64,000 nt of DNA from Neogemmobacter tilapiae (GTDB lineage: Bacteria > Pseudomonadota > Alphaproteobacteria > Rhodobacterales > Rhodobacteraceae), in NCBI RefSeq assembly GCF_014652215.1, contig NZ_BMYJ01000001.1, forward strand, positions 372,001-436,000. The letters are read 5' to 3'. This document shows, in pieces, positions 42,101 to 51,120 of the stretch. The notes beneath the pieces were generated by a model. That model worked only from the letters and a program-made list of their open reading frames with translations. It was not told the origin of the DNA and ran no database searches. How positions within the stretch are numbered: position 1 is the stretch's first letter; every line of letters starts with the position of its first letter. Made by a program: the position numbers and the translations under genes.

Positions 42101-42576
42101 ATCCCACCGCGAATAGCGAAATCGCCGGGTTCCGCGACCGTCGTCGCGGGCGAATAGCCCATCCGCGCAAGGTAGCCTTTTAATGCGGCTTCATCGACGC
42201 GGGTGCCCACATCGGCCCGAAACGAGGCCGCCCGCAGCACATCGCGGGCGGGCAGGCGCTGGGTGGCGGCGTTCAGCGTGGTCAAAAGGACAAAGGGGCC
42301 AGATAGGCCCGAAACCAGCGCCGCCAGCGTCGCCATGCGGCGGGCGGAAATGTCAGGGTTGGGCGAGGATCGGTCATAGGGCAGGCAATCCCAGGCCGGA
42401 AACTCCAGCACAGCCACCTGCGGCCCGGCCACTGCCAGCGCCGCGCGCATCGCCTCGGCCCGTTTGTCGTCGCGGGCGATGTGGATGACCGGACGGCCCT
42501 TTTCCAACTCGCGCAGCAAAAGCAGCGCGTCAAAGCCTTCGGGAGCCCCGCCCAGAATGATGCGTTCGCCGGTCAT
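39139..42576 (-). CDS. mfd: transcription-repair coupling factor
   Basis: A 1145-residue Mfd with the expected order: UvrB-homology N-terminus, RNA polymerase-interaction region with the Tudor-like segment (LTPGDLVVHVEHGVGRYLGLETI), then a RecG-like SF2 translocase with Walker A (VVGDVGFGKTEVAMRAA), DEEQ box (LLVIDEEQHFGVGHKERL), TATPIPRTLQLSL and motif VI (QIRGRVGRAKTRAYCYL), and the autoinhibitory C-terminal D7. It pushes or removes stalled RNA polymerase at lesions and recruits UvrA. The start 42576 gives a normal-length N-terminus. It stands alone between the RTX gene and the SufBCD component gene. Confidence 0.97.
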   Translation of the reverse strand: MTGERIILGGAPEGFDALLLLRELEKGRPVIHIARDDKRAEAMRAALAVAGPQVAVLEFPAWDCLPYDRSSPNPDISARRMATLAALVSGLSGPFVLLTTLNAATQRLPARDVLRAASFRADVGTRVDEAALKGYLARMGYSPATTVAEPGDFAIRGGIIDIYPPGQAGPIRLDFFGDVLDGARRFDPETQRTVEKLSTVDLSPVSEVVLDEAAITRFRQTYRIEFGAAGTDDPLYEAVSAGRKHQGMEHWLPFFHDRLETIFDYLPDASVMLDDQITPARLSRWEGIEDQYDSRREAMTAKGRIDTVYKPCAPELLYLDDKAWTLAVDNHRVVQLSPLAQAPGPGVLDASGRIGRNFAPERQLENVSLFGALVDHIRALRKDHQVVIASWSDGARERLRGLLADQGLTEAENITDLRQTPKAKLSLIVWPLEAGFTAPGLAVISEQDVLGDRLVAKPRRKRKAENFLREVDTLTPGDLVVHVEHGVGRYLGLETIVALKIPHDCVALEYAEGAKLYLPVENIELLSRYGHEEGLLDRLGGGAWQAKKAKLKERIKEIADRLMRIAAERALRHAPILEAPHSMWEAFCARFPYTETDDQLAAIEDVVADLEKGSPMDRLVVGDVGFGKTEVAMRAAFIAALAGMQVAVICPTTLLARQHYRSFAERFRGFPINVRPLSRFVSAKDANLTRAGITDGSVDICVGTHALLAKGVSFKNLGLLVIDEEQHFGVGHKERLKEMRSEVHVLTLTATPIPRTLQLSLTGVRDLSIIATPPVDRLAIRTYVSEFDTVTIREALLRERFRGGQSFYVVPRISDLPDIEDFLQTHVPEVRYVIAHGQMAAGDLDDRMNEFYDGKYDVLVATTIVESGLDIPTANTMIIHRADMFGLSQLYQIRGRVGRAKTRAYCYLTTKPRMKLTPQATKRLRLLGSLDNLGAGFNLASHDLDLRGAGNLLGEEQSGHIKEVGYELYQQMLEETIAKIKTGEIDGLSPISDAWAPQLNLGVPVTIPDSYIPDLDVRLGLYRRLSGLTTKVELEGFAAELIDRFGPLPREVNTLMLVVRIKAMCKRAGISKLDAGPKGATVQFHNDKFDNPAGLVDFIRAEQGAAKVTGNKIVMARDWKTESDRIKGAFQIARDLAEKVVRPKA

Positions 42577-42608
42577 GCGTCAGTCTTCCTTTTGCAGAGC
42601 GGCAAGCC

Positions 42609-43136
42609 TTATTTGAAAACCGGGCCGATTGTAAGGCTGACATACATGCCCCAAAGGGCGGTCAGCAGGATGCCCAGAATGCCCAGCCCCTGGATGATCA
42701 GCCGCGTCACCAACAATTGCTTATGCAGCGCAGGCCCGGTCATTTCCAGCCGCGAAATCTTGCGCGCCGACCAGACCGTGATAGCGATGATGATCAGCAA
42801 AGGGAAATACAGACAGAACATCGCCTGCGCGAATTCCATCTGATAATAAAAGGCACAGGTGACCAGCATCGACAGGATGAAGGTCGCAACCACCACGAAA
42901 TACGCCCCGCCCTGATCGACATATCGCAGCATCCGGCGGATCTGGATATGGGCCAGAACATCCAGATCGGCCGCCTCTTCGCTGCCTTCTCGCCGGGCGC
43001 GCATCACCATATCAAAGGGCACACCCAGCACGAAATGGCTGGCCGAGGACCAAAAGACCGCCAAGGCGATCCAGTACCACAGGTTCGAGAACGACCTGAG
43101 GTCGATCACTTCGGTCACAAGTTTCAGAACTTCCAC
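42609..43136 (-). CDS. membrane protein annotated in Rhodobacterales as 'component of SufBCD complex'
   Basis: GTG 43136 is chosen (AGGAA upstream; VEVLKLVTEVIDLRSFSNLWYW matches the known N-terminus of relatives). The 175-residue protein has an N-terminal short helix, a hydrophobic pair (NLWYWIALAVFWSSASHFVLGVPFDMVMRARR), and two helices later (AYFVVVATFILSMLVTCAFYY, MFCLYFPLLIIIAITVWSA), then a final one. The name is traditional in the order and its experimental support is not known to me; it is probably a membrane protein of unknown function. It lies 32 bases upstream of mfd. Confidence 0.75.
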   Translation of the reverse strand: MEVLKLVTEVIDLRSFSNLWYWIALAVFWSSASHFVLGVPFDMVMRARREGSEEAADLDVLAHIQIRRMLRYVDQGGAYFVVVATFILSMLVTCAFYYQMEFAQAMFCLYFPLLIIIAITVWSARKISRLEMTGPALHKQLLVTRLIIQGLGILGILLTALWGMYVSLTIGPVFK

Positions 43137-43228
43137 TGTGCGGTTCCTGCTTTGGCCTTGGCCAGCAGGGTGATCCGGCATCCGCCTTTGCGCCCCGCAG
43201 CTTTCGCTGATATCCATGCCACCGTTGA

Positions 43229-44305
<1,077 letters not shown>

Positions 44306-44448
44306 CCGGTTGCGGGGCGAGCAGGGCGGATTGGGCGGGCGGTAAGCTGCCGAAGGGCGCCAAATCTGGTGACAGATCGGCCATGGCACGCTAGAATTGT
44401 TGCATTGCGTGGACAAAGAAGCCGCGCCAAGAGGCATGAGGCAAGCAG

Positions 44449-45000
44449 ATGACCATTTCCAGACGAACCCTGATTCAATCGGGCGGCGCGGCCTTGCTGT
44501 TGGGCGGCTGTGCCAATGGCGTGGGTAGCAATGGGGCACCGACCATTGACGCGCGGGTGGATGCGACACGCGATTTTCTGTTCCAGAACTATCCCGATAC
44601 GCGGAATATGGCGGGTCAGGCGGCGGGGGTTTTGTATATGCCCTTGGTGACCGAGGCGGGCTTTATCTATGGCGGGGCTTACGGTCGCGGGGCTTTGCGC
44701 ATTCGGGATGTGACGGTGGATTACTATTCTGCGACGAAGGCGAGCTTTGGTTTGCAGATCGGGGCGCAGCAATATGCCCATGCGCTGTTCTTTATGAATG
44801 ATGGGGCCTTGGCCGAATTCCGGCGGGGCAGTGGCTGGGCCGCCAGCGCCGACATCCGCTATGCGACACCGGAATCGGCGGGCAGCATCGGCAAGGAAAC
44901 GACGGAACTGGACCAGGTGGTGGCCTTGGTCTTTGGCCAGCAGGGGATGATTGCCGGGGCCTCGCTGGCCGGCGTGAAATATTCGCGGATCATTCCTTAA
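44449..45000 (+). CDS. SYLF (YSC84/DUF500) domain lipoprotein
   Basis: A 183-residue protein with a signal peptide ending in a lipobox (SGGAALLLGGC), so it should be lipid-anchored. The SYLF domain covers most of the rest: FLFQNYPDTRNMAGQAAGVLYMPLVTEAGFIYGGAYGRGALRI, then YYSATKASFGLQIGAQQYAHALFFMNDGALAEF and ASADIRYATPES. SYLF domains bind lipids. The gene is monocistronic: it has a strong terminator immediately downstream. Confidence 0.9.
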   Translation: MTISRRTLIQSGGAALLLGGCANGVGSNGAPTIDARVDATRDFLFQNYPDTRNMAGQAAGVLYMPLVTEAGFIYGGAYGRGALRIRDVTVDYYSATKASFGLQIGAQQYAHALFFMNDGALAEFRRGSGWAASADIRYATPESAGSIGKETTELDQVVALVFGQQGMIAGASLAGVKYSRIIP

Positions 45001-45008
45001 GCCTTTAG

Positions 45009-45037
45009 AAAAAGGGCGGCTTTTCAGCCGCCTTTTT
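45009..45037. terminator. bidirectional terminator between SYLF and RTX genes
   Basis: GGCGGCT (45015-45021) pairs with AGCCGCC (45026-45032); the stem extends as AAAAAG/CTTTTT on both sides, giving T-runs in either direction. It abuts the RTX stop codon. Confidence 0.85.
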
Positions 45038-48000
45038 CATTCAGCGGCGATCCGCTTGTTTGGGGCCATGAGGACCCGCACCTCATGGGCTTTCAGGGTC
45101 ATCCGGGCGGCCTCGAAGGCCTGTTCGCGGTCGGCCAGTTCGGGGAACAGTGCCAGGATTTCCGCCCGCGCCATCTGGTCCATCGCCGAGATCATCCGTG
45201 CCGCGGGTTGGAAGCTTTCCGACCAGGCCCCGTCGACATGCACGATCTCATGCCCGTCGAACAGGATATGGACATAGGTCACCCCTTCGGCCGGCACCAC
45301 CTGCGCAATCCCCGGCTGGCCCAGCAGATGCAGCGCCGCCACCAGCACCTCATGCTCGCCAAACAGCAGCTCTGCCCCCGCATCGGCGATCAGCATCCGG
45401 TGCTGCGGCGACACCATCGTGTCGCGCAGCGGCACCTGCGCCCCCAGCGATCCGGCCGCCAAGGCGACCGGTGCCAGATCGGGGGCCGTCCGCAGCTGCG
45501 CCTGGCTCAGATGCCGCTGGCCCACCCAACGCACCGCCTGCCAGCCATGATCCCGCGTCAGCACCCGATCGCCCGGTTTCACCGCCTCCACCGCCATCGC
45601 CCCTTGCAGGGTCACGATCCGCGAACCGGCGGTAAAGCAGGGGATGATGTTCTCAATCTGCGAGAACTGAATCCGCCCGATTTCCTGCCGCAGCGGGTTG
45701 CCTTCGGGCAGGTCGTAGAAGATGACCGTCCCCGCCTCGGGGTCACCGGGAACAAAGATGACATCGGTGTAAGACTTGCCATAGGCCGTCAGGTCCAGAA
45801 CGTCGATGTCGCCATTGCCGGGATCTTCGCCGCCGACGATGACGTCATTGTCCGCCCCCGGCCCGAAACTGCCCGCCGCGACCGAGAACGTGTCGTTGCC
45901 CAAGCCGCCGTAAAGGCTGTCCTGCCCGGCATCGGTGGTGAAACTGTCGTTCCCGGCATCGCCCTCGATGCTGTCATTGCCTTCGCCGCCGAACAGGCTG
46001 TCGTCCCCCGCCCCGCCCGAAAGCGTGTCCTGGCCGTTGCCCCCGAACAACGTGTCCTGACCATTGCCGCCCGAAAGGCTATCCTGATCATTCCCCCCAA
46101 ACAGCGAGTCATTCCCCTCGCCGCCGAAGAGCCGGTCATTGCCCACATCGCCGTTCAGCGTGTCGTCGCCATCGCCACCATAAAGGCTGTCGGTCCCGTT
46201 GCCGCCAAAGAGAATGTCTGAACCCGCGTCGCCCGTCAGGGTGTCACCGCCATCACCGCCTGACAGACTGTCACCGTCGTTGCCACCAGAAAGCTGATCG
46301 TTGCCCTGACCGCCAATCAGTGTGTCGGCACCCTGATCTCCAAACAGGGTATCATCGCCGTTGTCGCCGGAAAGACTGTCGTCGCCAGCGTTGCCTGACA
46401 GTCTGTCATTGTCGTCGCCGCCAAAGAGCTGGTCATTGCCATTGCCGCCGAACAATCGGTCGGCGCCGTTCTCGCCAAACAACGTGTCATCGCCATTGTC
46501 GCCCAGCAAGCTGTCGGCCCCATTGCCGCCAAACAAGCTGTCGCCATCATTGCCGCCGTAGATCGTGTCCAGCCCGTTGCCGCCATAAAGGCTGTCTATA
46601 CCGTCATCACCCTCGAGGCTGTCATTGCCCTCTTCGCCCAGAACAATGTCGTTTCCGCTGCTGCCGAACAGGCTGTCCTGCCCAATGCCACCAGCCAAAG
46701 TGTCATTGCCAGAGCCGCCGTCCAGCGTGTCGTCGCCGTCATCGCCAAAAAGACTATCCTGATCATTGCCGCCGTAAAGCAGATCGTTGCCGGTGCCACC
46801 AAACAGTGTGTCGTTGCCCTCGGCACCGTGCAGCCAATCGTCGCCATTGTCGCCGAAAAGACTGTCGGATCCGGTCCAACCGTCAAGCTCGTCGCCAGCA
46901 TCGCCGCCATAAAGCGTATCCTGATCTTCGCCTCCGTAAAGAGAGTCGATGCCATTGCCGCCAAAAAGGCTGTCGTTCCCCTCGCCGGCCGCCAGCACGT
47001 CATTGCCAAGCTCACCCGTCAGGGTATCGTGACCCTCGCCGCCATAAAGGCTGTCGTCGTCAATCCCGCCGGAAAGCTGATCGTTGCCTTCGCCGCCATA
47101 CAGACTGTCGTTCCCGGCGTCGCCGCCAATCGTGTCGTCGCCATTGTCGCCGAAAAGACTGTCAACCCCATCACCGCCGGTCAGCAGGTCATTGTCGTTG
47201 CCGCCGTCCATCCGGTCACGGCCATCGCCGCCATACAGGCTGTCATTCCCGGCTTCGCCCGCCGCCGAGTCGTCGCCGTTGCCCCCCACGATACTGTCAT
47301 TGCCATCGGCGCCGAGCATCATGTCATTGTCATTGCCGCCCGAAAGCGTATCGGCCCCTTCGCCCCCATAGAGGTTGTCGTTGCCATTGTCGCCCGACAG
47401 GCTGTCGGCGTCATTGCCACCGTAGAGGCGGTCATTGTCAGCATCGCCCGAAAGCGTGTCGGCACCATCACCGCCATAGAGGCTGTCGTCGCCGTTGGCC
47501 CCCGTCAGGCTGTCGGCATCATTACCACCATAGAGCAGATCATTGCCGTCGCCGCCGTCCAGCGTGTCCAGCCCGTTGCTGCCGATCAGGCTGTCGCGGT
47601 CATTGCCGCCGAACAACAGGTCGTTGCCTTCGCCGCCATCCAGCGTGTCGTTGCCGTTGGCCCCTGTCAGGCTGTCGCCATCGCCGCCGCCGAACAGCCG
47701 GTCATTGCCCTCGCCGCCGTCAAGGGTGTCATTGCCCGCATCGCCCAAAAGCGAGTCATTGCCATTGCCGCCCGAAAGACTGTCGGCGTGATCGCCGCCC
47801 GACAGGGTATCGTCGCCTTCGCCCCCTGACAGCGTATCAAGGTCATTGCCGCCAGAGAGGGAGTCGTTGCCCGCCTCACCCAAGAGTGAATCGTTGCCCG
47901 CATCGCCGGACAAGGTGTCGTTGCCGATACCACCGGCAAGGGTGTCGCGGCCATCGCCACCGAAAAGGTTGTCGGCCCCGTCCGCCTGAACCATCACGAC

Positions 48001-49125
48001 ATTGTCGAGAAGCAGGCCCAAGGAGTTGTTCTGACTGGACAGTTCCCGAAATTCGATGCGGTCAAATCCGCCTGTCCCTGTGACGGTAAAGCTGTAGGTG
48101 GTAAAAGTATTGGCAGGGGTGATCGTGGCGATCACGACGCCATTCACCACCACCTCAAAGCTGTCGGCCCCGTTGGGCTGGTCGACCACGCGCTGGCGGG
48201 CGTCGATGGTCAGCGTATAGGTTTGCCCGGCCTCGGTCTTGATGTTCTGCCAGATCGCATCGACATCCGTCGCAAAGCGATCGAGTTCAATATAGCTGTT
48301 GCCGTCGGTGGCATTGATCCCTTTGAAGCCCGAGCCCCAGCCCTCGACAAAGCCCGAGGTGGTGTTCCAGCCACTGACGATTGTGTTGTCGTTTTGCCCG
48401 CCAGCCCCCGGCCCGCCGATTTCGAAACTGCCGTTATGGAACATGTTGGACGGCAGCGCGCTGTCGCCCCGCAGGCTGTCGTCGTCATTGCCGCCATAAA
48501 GGGTGTCGTTGCCCCCGCCGCCCTCGATCGTGTCATTGCCGTCGTTGCCGGAAAGACTGTCCTGTCCCGCGCCGCCAAACAGCGAATCTGTTCCAGTGCC
48601 GCCGTCCAGCGTGTCGTCGCCCGGATCACCCGAAAGGGTATCGGCACCATCGCCACCGAAAAGGGAGTCGTTGCCCGCCTCGCCGGTCAGGCTGTCGGCG
48701 TCGTCCCCGCCGTAAATCTGGTCGGCATCATTGCCGCCAAGCAATGTGTCGTTGCCTGCATCCCCGGCAATGGAATCCGCACCATCATCGCCCGAGCCCG
48801 AATCGTTGCCATCGCCCCCGGACAATGTGTCATTGCCAAGCCCCCCCGATAGGAGGTCTTGACCATTGCCGCCGGAAAGGCTGTCGGCATCATTTCCGCC
48901 ATAAAGGCTGTCGGTATCGTTGCCCCCCAACAGGGTGTCATTGCCAATACCGCCAAAGAGAAGATCGTTGCCGGTGCCGCCGAAAATCGAATCGTCGCCG
49001 CCATTGCCTGAAAGTGTGTCATTGCCGCCGCCGCTGCCGGTGGCAGTGCCACCATAAATGACGTCATTCGCAGCGCCACCCGTCAGAGAGTCGTTGCCTG
49101 TATTGCTGCCAGTCAGCGTCGCCAT
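45037..49125 (-). CDS. large RTX repeat protein with C-terminal Hint domain
   Basis: Start ATG 49125 (ATLTGSNTGNDSLTGG, the normal opening of this class); TTG/ATG codons up to 49152 are in frame. The 1362-residue protein has RTX glycine-aspartate repeats (GGxGNDxLxG) at about 10-215 and 380-1100, interrupted at about 224-378 by a galactose-binding-like domain (NGSFEIGGPGAGGQ...TYTLTIDARQR...FDRIEFRELS...LLLDNVVMV), similar to DUF642/CBM-type. The C-terminus is a Hint domain from about 1163 (PCFTAGSRIVTLQGAMAVEAVKPGDRVLTRDHGWQAVRWVG ... SPQHRMLI). It is probably a type I-secreted, calcium-bound surface or biofilm protein. Cys and Thr of CFTAG fit Hint autoprocessing; whether it is active is untested. 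Confidence 0.88.
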   Translation of the reverse strand: MATLTGSNTGNDSLTGGAANDVIYGGTATGSGGGNDTLSGNGGDDSIFGGTGNDLLFGGIGNDTLLGGNDTDSLYGGNDADSLSGGNGQDLLSGGLGNDTLSGGDGNDSGSGDDGADSIAGDAGNDTLLGGNDADQIYGGDDADSLTGEAGNDSLFGGDGADTLSGDPGDDTLDGGTGTDSLFGGAGQDSLSGNDGNDTIEGGGGNDTLYGGNDDDSLRGDSALPSNMFHNGSFEIGGPGAGGQNDNTIVSGWNTTSGFVEGWGSGFKGINATDGNSYIELDRFATDVDAIWQNIKTEAGQTYTLTIDARQRVVDQPNGADSFEVVVNGVVIATITPANTFTTYSFTVTGTGGFDRIEFRELSSQNNSLGLLLDNVVMVQADGADNLFGGDGRDTLAGGIGNDTLSGDAGNDSLLGEAGNDSLSGGNDLDTLSGGEGDDTLSGGDHADSLSGGNGNDSLLGDAGNDTLDGGEGNDRLFGGGDGDSLTGANGNDTLDGGEGNDLLFGGNDRDSLIGSNGLDTLDGGDGNDLLYGGNDADSLTGANGDDSLYGGDGADTLSGDADNDRLYGGNDADSLSGDNGNDNLYGGEGADTLSGGNDNDMMLGADGNDSIVGGNGDDSAAGEAGNDSLYGGDGRDRMDGGNDNDLLTGGDGVDSLFGDNGDDTIGGDAGNDSLYGGEGNDQLSGGIDDDSLYGGEGHDTLTGELGNDVLAAGEGNDSLFGGNGIDSLYGGEDQDTLYGGDAGDELDGWTGSDSLFGDNGDDWLHGAEGNDTLFGGTGNDLLYGGNDQDSLFGDDGDDTLDGGSGNDTLAGGIGQDSLFGSSGNDIVLGEEGNDSLEGDDGIDSLYGGNGLDTIYGGNDGDSLFGGNGADSLLGDNGDDTLFGENGADRLFGGNGNDQLFGGDDNDRLSGNAGDDSLSGDNGDDTLFGDQGADTLIGGQGNDQLSGGNDGDSLSGGDGGDTLTGDAGSDILFGGNGTDSLYGGDGDDTLNGDVGNDRLFGGEGNDSLFGGNDQDSLSGGNGQDTLFGGNGQDTLSGGAGDDSLFGGEGNDSIEGDAGNDSFTTDAGQDSLYGGLGNDTFSVAAGSFGPGADNDVIVGGEDPGNGDIDVLDLTAYGKSYTDVIFVPGDPEAGTVIFYDLPEGNPLRQEIGRIQFSQIENIIPCFTAGSRIVTLQGAMAVEAVKPGDRVLTRDHGWQAVRWVGQRHLSQAQLRTAPDLAPVALAAGSLGAQVPLRDTMVSPQHRMLIADAGAELLFGEHEVLVAALHLLGQPGIAQVVPAEGVTYVHILFDGHEIVHVDGAWSESFQPAARMISAMDQMARAEILALFPELADREQAFEAARMTLKAHEVRVLMAPNKRIAAE
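45900..47990. repeat. long coding tandem repeat (RTX DNA repeat)
   Basis: Nearly continuous copies of a 27-bp unit (RTX nonapeptide) and its 54-bp dimers, degenerate at third positions. It is fully explained by the RTX coding sequence. It is a likely hotspot for slippage, recombination and assembly error. Confidence 0.85.
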
Positions 49126-49420
49126 ATCACACCAGCCCATTCCAAAGGGCAAAAGCGCCCATCAGGAGCGTTGGCCTGATGACCGAAGATACCGTCCATT
49201 TCGAAATGCTTAACGACAATGACATCAAAACTCCCGCGATCGGAACAACGTGAAACTATCGCGCCACGTTAAAGTGATTTAGCGCTTTCGCGTGTTATCG
49301 AATGAGAGCGGAAAAATCAAAGAGGATGACCAGAAATTTAGCTGCGTTGCAGCTATACTGTCGCCCATCGGGCAAGATGGTCACATCCGCCCATTTGTGA
49401 AATTGAATTGAATGCGAATG

Positions 49421-49463
49421 GGATCAATCCCTGCATAATATTGTAAATATGCGGGGATGATCC
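49421..49463 (-). terminator. hairpin downstream of tRNA-Leu
   Basis: GGATC+ATCCCTGCATA (49421-49437, one bulged A) pairs with TATGCGGGGAT+GATCC (49448-49463), with one G-T. It begins 9 bases past the tRNA 3' end. There is no clear T-run, so intrinsic termination is uncertain. The interval 49126-49420 upstream of the RTX gene holds no gene; it is AT-richer and should contain the RTX promoter. Confidence 0.5.
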
Positions 49464-49471
49464 GGAAAATT

Positions 49472-49555
49472 TGGTACCCGAGACTGGACTCGAACCAGCA
49501 CACCTTGCGGCGGGGGATTTTGAATCCCCTGCGTCTACCATTCCGCCACTCGGGC
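49472..49555 (-). tRNA. tRNA-Leu(CAA)
   Basis: An 84-nt class II tRNA on the minus strand: acceptor GCCCGAG/CTCGGGT, D-arm, anticodon arm GGGGA-TTCAAAA-TCCCC (anticodon CAA, codon TTG), long variable arm, T-arm GGTTCGAGTCC, encoded CCA. It is intact and has no adjacent integrase. Confidence 0.95.
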
Positions 49556-49601
49556 AACGCCCCTGCCCTCTAGCTTGGGGCAAAGCGAAGGTCAACAGCG
49601 A

Positions 49602-50450
49602 TTACAGGCGGTTGGCGTTGAAAGTGTCGCATTGGTCCAGATCACCCGATTTGTAGCCGCGGATGAACCAATTGGCGCGTTGGGCCGAGGTGCCGTGGGT
49701 GAAGGTATGCGGCATGGGAACCTGACCTGCATTCTTTTGCAGAGTGTCGTCGCCGATCTGATGGGCGGCATTCACCGCCTCTTCGACATCGCCCGCCTCA
49801 ACGGTGCCAAGTTTGGCTTGGGCCATGCGGGCCCAGATGCCGGACAGGCAATCGGCCTGCAATTCGATGCGGACAGAGATGTCGTTCGACTGGCGTTCGC
49901 TGACGCGGGCGCGCATGTCGTTGGCTTGGCCAAGGATGCCGAGTTCGTTCTGGACATGGTGGGCCACCTCATGCGCCACAACATAGGCGGCGGCGAAATC
50001 ACCCTTTGCGCCCAAGCGGTTGTGCATGGTGGTGAAGAAGGCGGTGTCGAGGTAAATCTTCTTGTCGCCGGGGCAATAGAACGGGCCCGTGGCCCCGCTG
50101 GCCCCGCCGCAAGGGGATTGGGTGACGCCTTTGTAGAGGACAAGGGTGGGTTCACGATATTGACGACCCAGCTGGTCAGCAAAGACGCTGCCCCAGATTT
50201 CTTCGGTATCGGCAAGGGTAACCGAAACGAATTCCCCCTCGGCCTGATCCGCCTGGGTCAATTCAGTGGGCGCACCGCCGCCGCCAAGCGCGTTGGGGTC
50301 GTTCAAAAGGGGCGTCACATCCACGCCCAGAAACCAGCCGATCAGCAGAACGGCGATCACGCCCACGCCGCCAATGCCCCCGGCGGCCCCGCCGGAAACC
50401 CTGCGACGATCCTCGATATTGCTGCTGCCCCGCCGTCCACGCCATTGCAT
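49602..50450 (-). CDS. neutral zinc metallopeptidase (YpfJ family)
   Basis: A 282-residue protein with a short basic N-terminus, one membrane helix (AGGIGGVGVIAVLLIGWFLGV), and the YpfJ domain: FYCPGDKKIYLDTAFFTTM, the zinc HEVAHH motif (VVAHEVAHHVQNELGIL), and ELQADCLSGIWARMAQ supplying the third ligand region. The family is a periplasmic/membrane-anchored peptidase of unknown substrate. The tRNA-Leu lies 46 bases past its stop on the same strand; it is divergent from dsbB. Confidence 0.92.
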   Translation of the reverse strand: MQWRGRRGSSNIEDRRRVSGGAAGGIGGVGVIAVLLIGWFLGVDVTPLLNDPNALGGGGAPTELTQADQAEGEFVSVTLADTEEIWGSVFADQLGRQYREPTLVLYKGVTQSPCGGASGATGPFYCPGDKKIYLDTAFFTTMHNRLGAKGDFAAAYVVAHEVAHHVQNELGILGQANDMRARVSERQSNDISVRIELQADCLSGIWARMAQAKLGTVEAGDVEEAVNAAHQIGDDTLQKNAGQVPMPHTFTHGTSAQRANWFIRGYKSGDLDQCDTFNANRL

Positions 50451-50591
50451 CGCTTGATCCCCCGCTTTGCGTCAGATTAGCAAAGGAACCCGCAGCCGTA
50501 ACCCCGGTTCCGCGCAACGAGATGTGATTTCAAGCCGCTTGCGTTGGGGGGCGGGACATGGTCCTGATCAGCGAAAATCGATGGGGACAGA

Positions 50592-51050
50592 ATGACGCGC
50601 AACAACCTTGTTTTGCTGGCCGCTGCCGGTTCGGCGCTGCTGCTGGGTGGGGCCTTTGCCTTTCAGTACATCGGCGGCCTTGCGCCCTGCAAACTGTGCC
50701 TTTGGCAGCGCTGGCCGCATGGGGCGGCGATTGTGCTGGGGGCTTTGGCCTTTGCGCTGCCGGGGCGGATCGTGCCCTTGCTGGGGGCTTTGGCGGCGCT
50801 GGCGACGGCGGGGGTCGGGCTTTACCATACGGGGGTGGAGCGCAAATGGTGGGAAGGCCCGGACACCTGCACCTCGGGCGGGGTGGAGGGTGTTTCGTCG
50901 GGCGATCTGCTGAACCAGATCATGGCGGCGCCGCTGGTGCGCTGTGATGAGGTGGCTTGGTCGATGATGGGGCTTTCGATGGCGTCCTGGAATGGCATTG
51001 CATCGGTGATTCTGGCGCTGATCTGGGTGCAGGCGGCGCGGAAGGCCTGA
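50592..51050 (+). CDS. dsbB: disulfide bond formation protein B
   Basis: A 152-residue, four-helix protein with the CxxC pair (GGLAPCKLCLWQRWPH) and the second Cys pair (GPDTCTSGG ... PLVRCDEVAWSM). It reoxidises DsbA using quinone. The classic DsbB motif KLCxWQRWPH and the length support the call. It precedes ppx by 70 bases and may share its promoter region. A periplasmic DsbA is not in the window; the FrnE-like protein at 35812 is cytoplasmic. Confidence 0.92.
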   Translation: MTRNNLVLLAAAGSALLLGGAFAFQYIGGLAPCKLCLWQRWPHGAAIVLGALAFALPGRIVPLLGALAALATAGVGLYHTGVERKWWEGPDTCTSGGVEGVSSGDLLNQIMAAPLVRCDEVAWSMMGLSMASWNGIASVILALIWVQAARKA

Positions 51051-51120
51051 TCCTTCTGTTTGCAAAAACCGCGCTGTGCAGGCAGTTTAGCGGCGATGCC
51101 AGACAGAGAAGGAATCGATT

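Noticed and set aside
46320-48083. 587-aa Arg/Cys/His-rich protein on the plus strand
   Set aside because: It is the antisense of the RTX repeats; composition is an artefact of the repeat complement.
45830-49100. CRISPR-like array of regular repeats
   Set aside because: The units are continuous 27/54-bp repeats with no unique spacers, and encode the RTX nonapeptides in frame.
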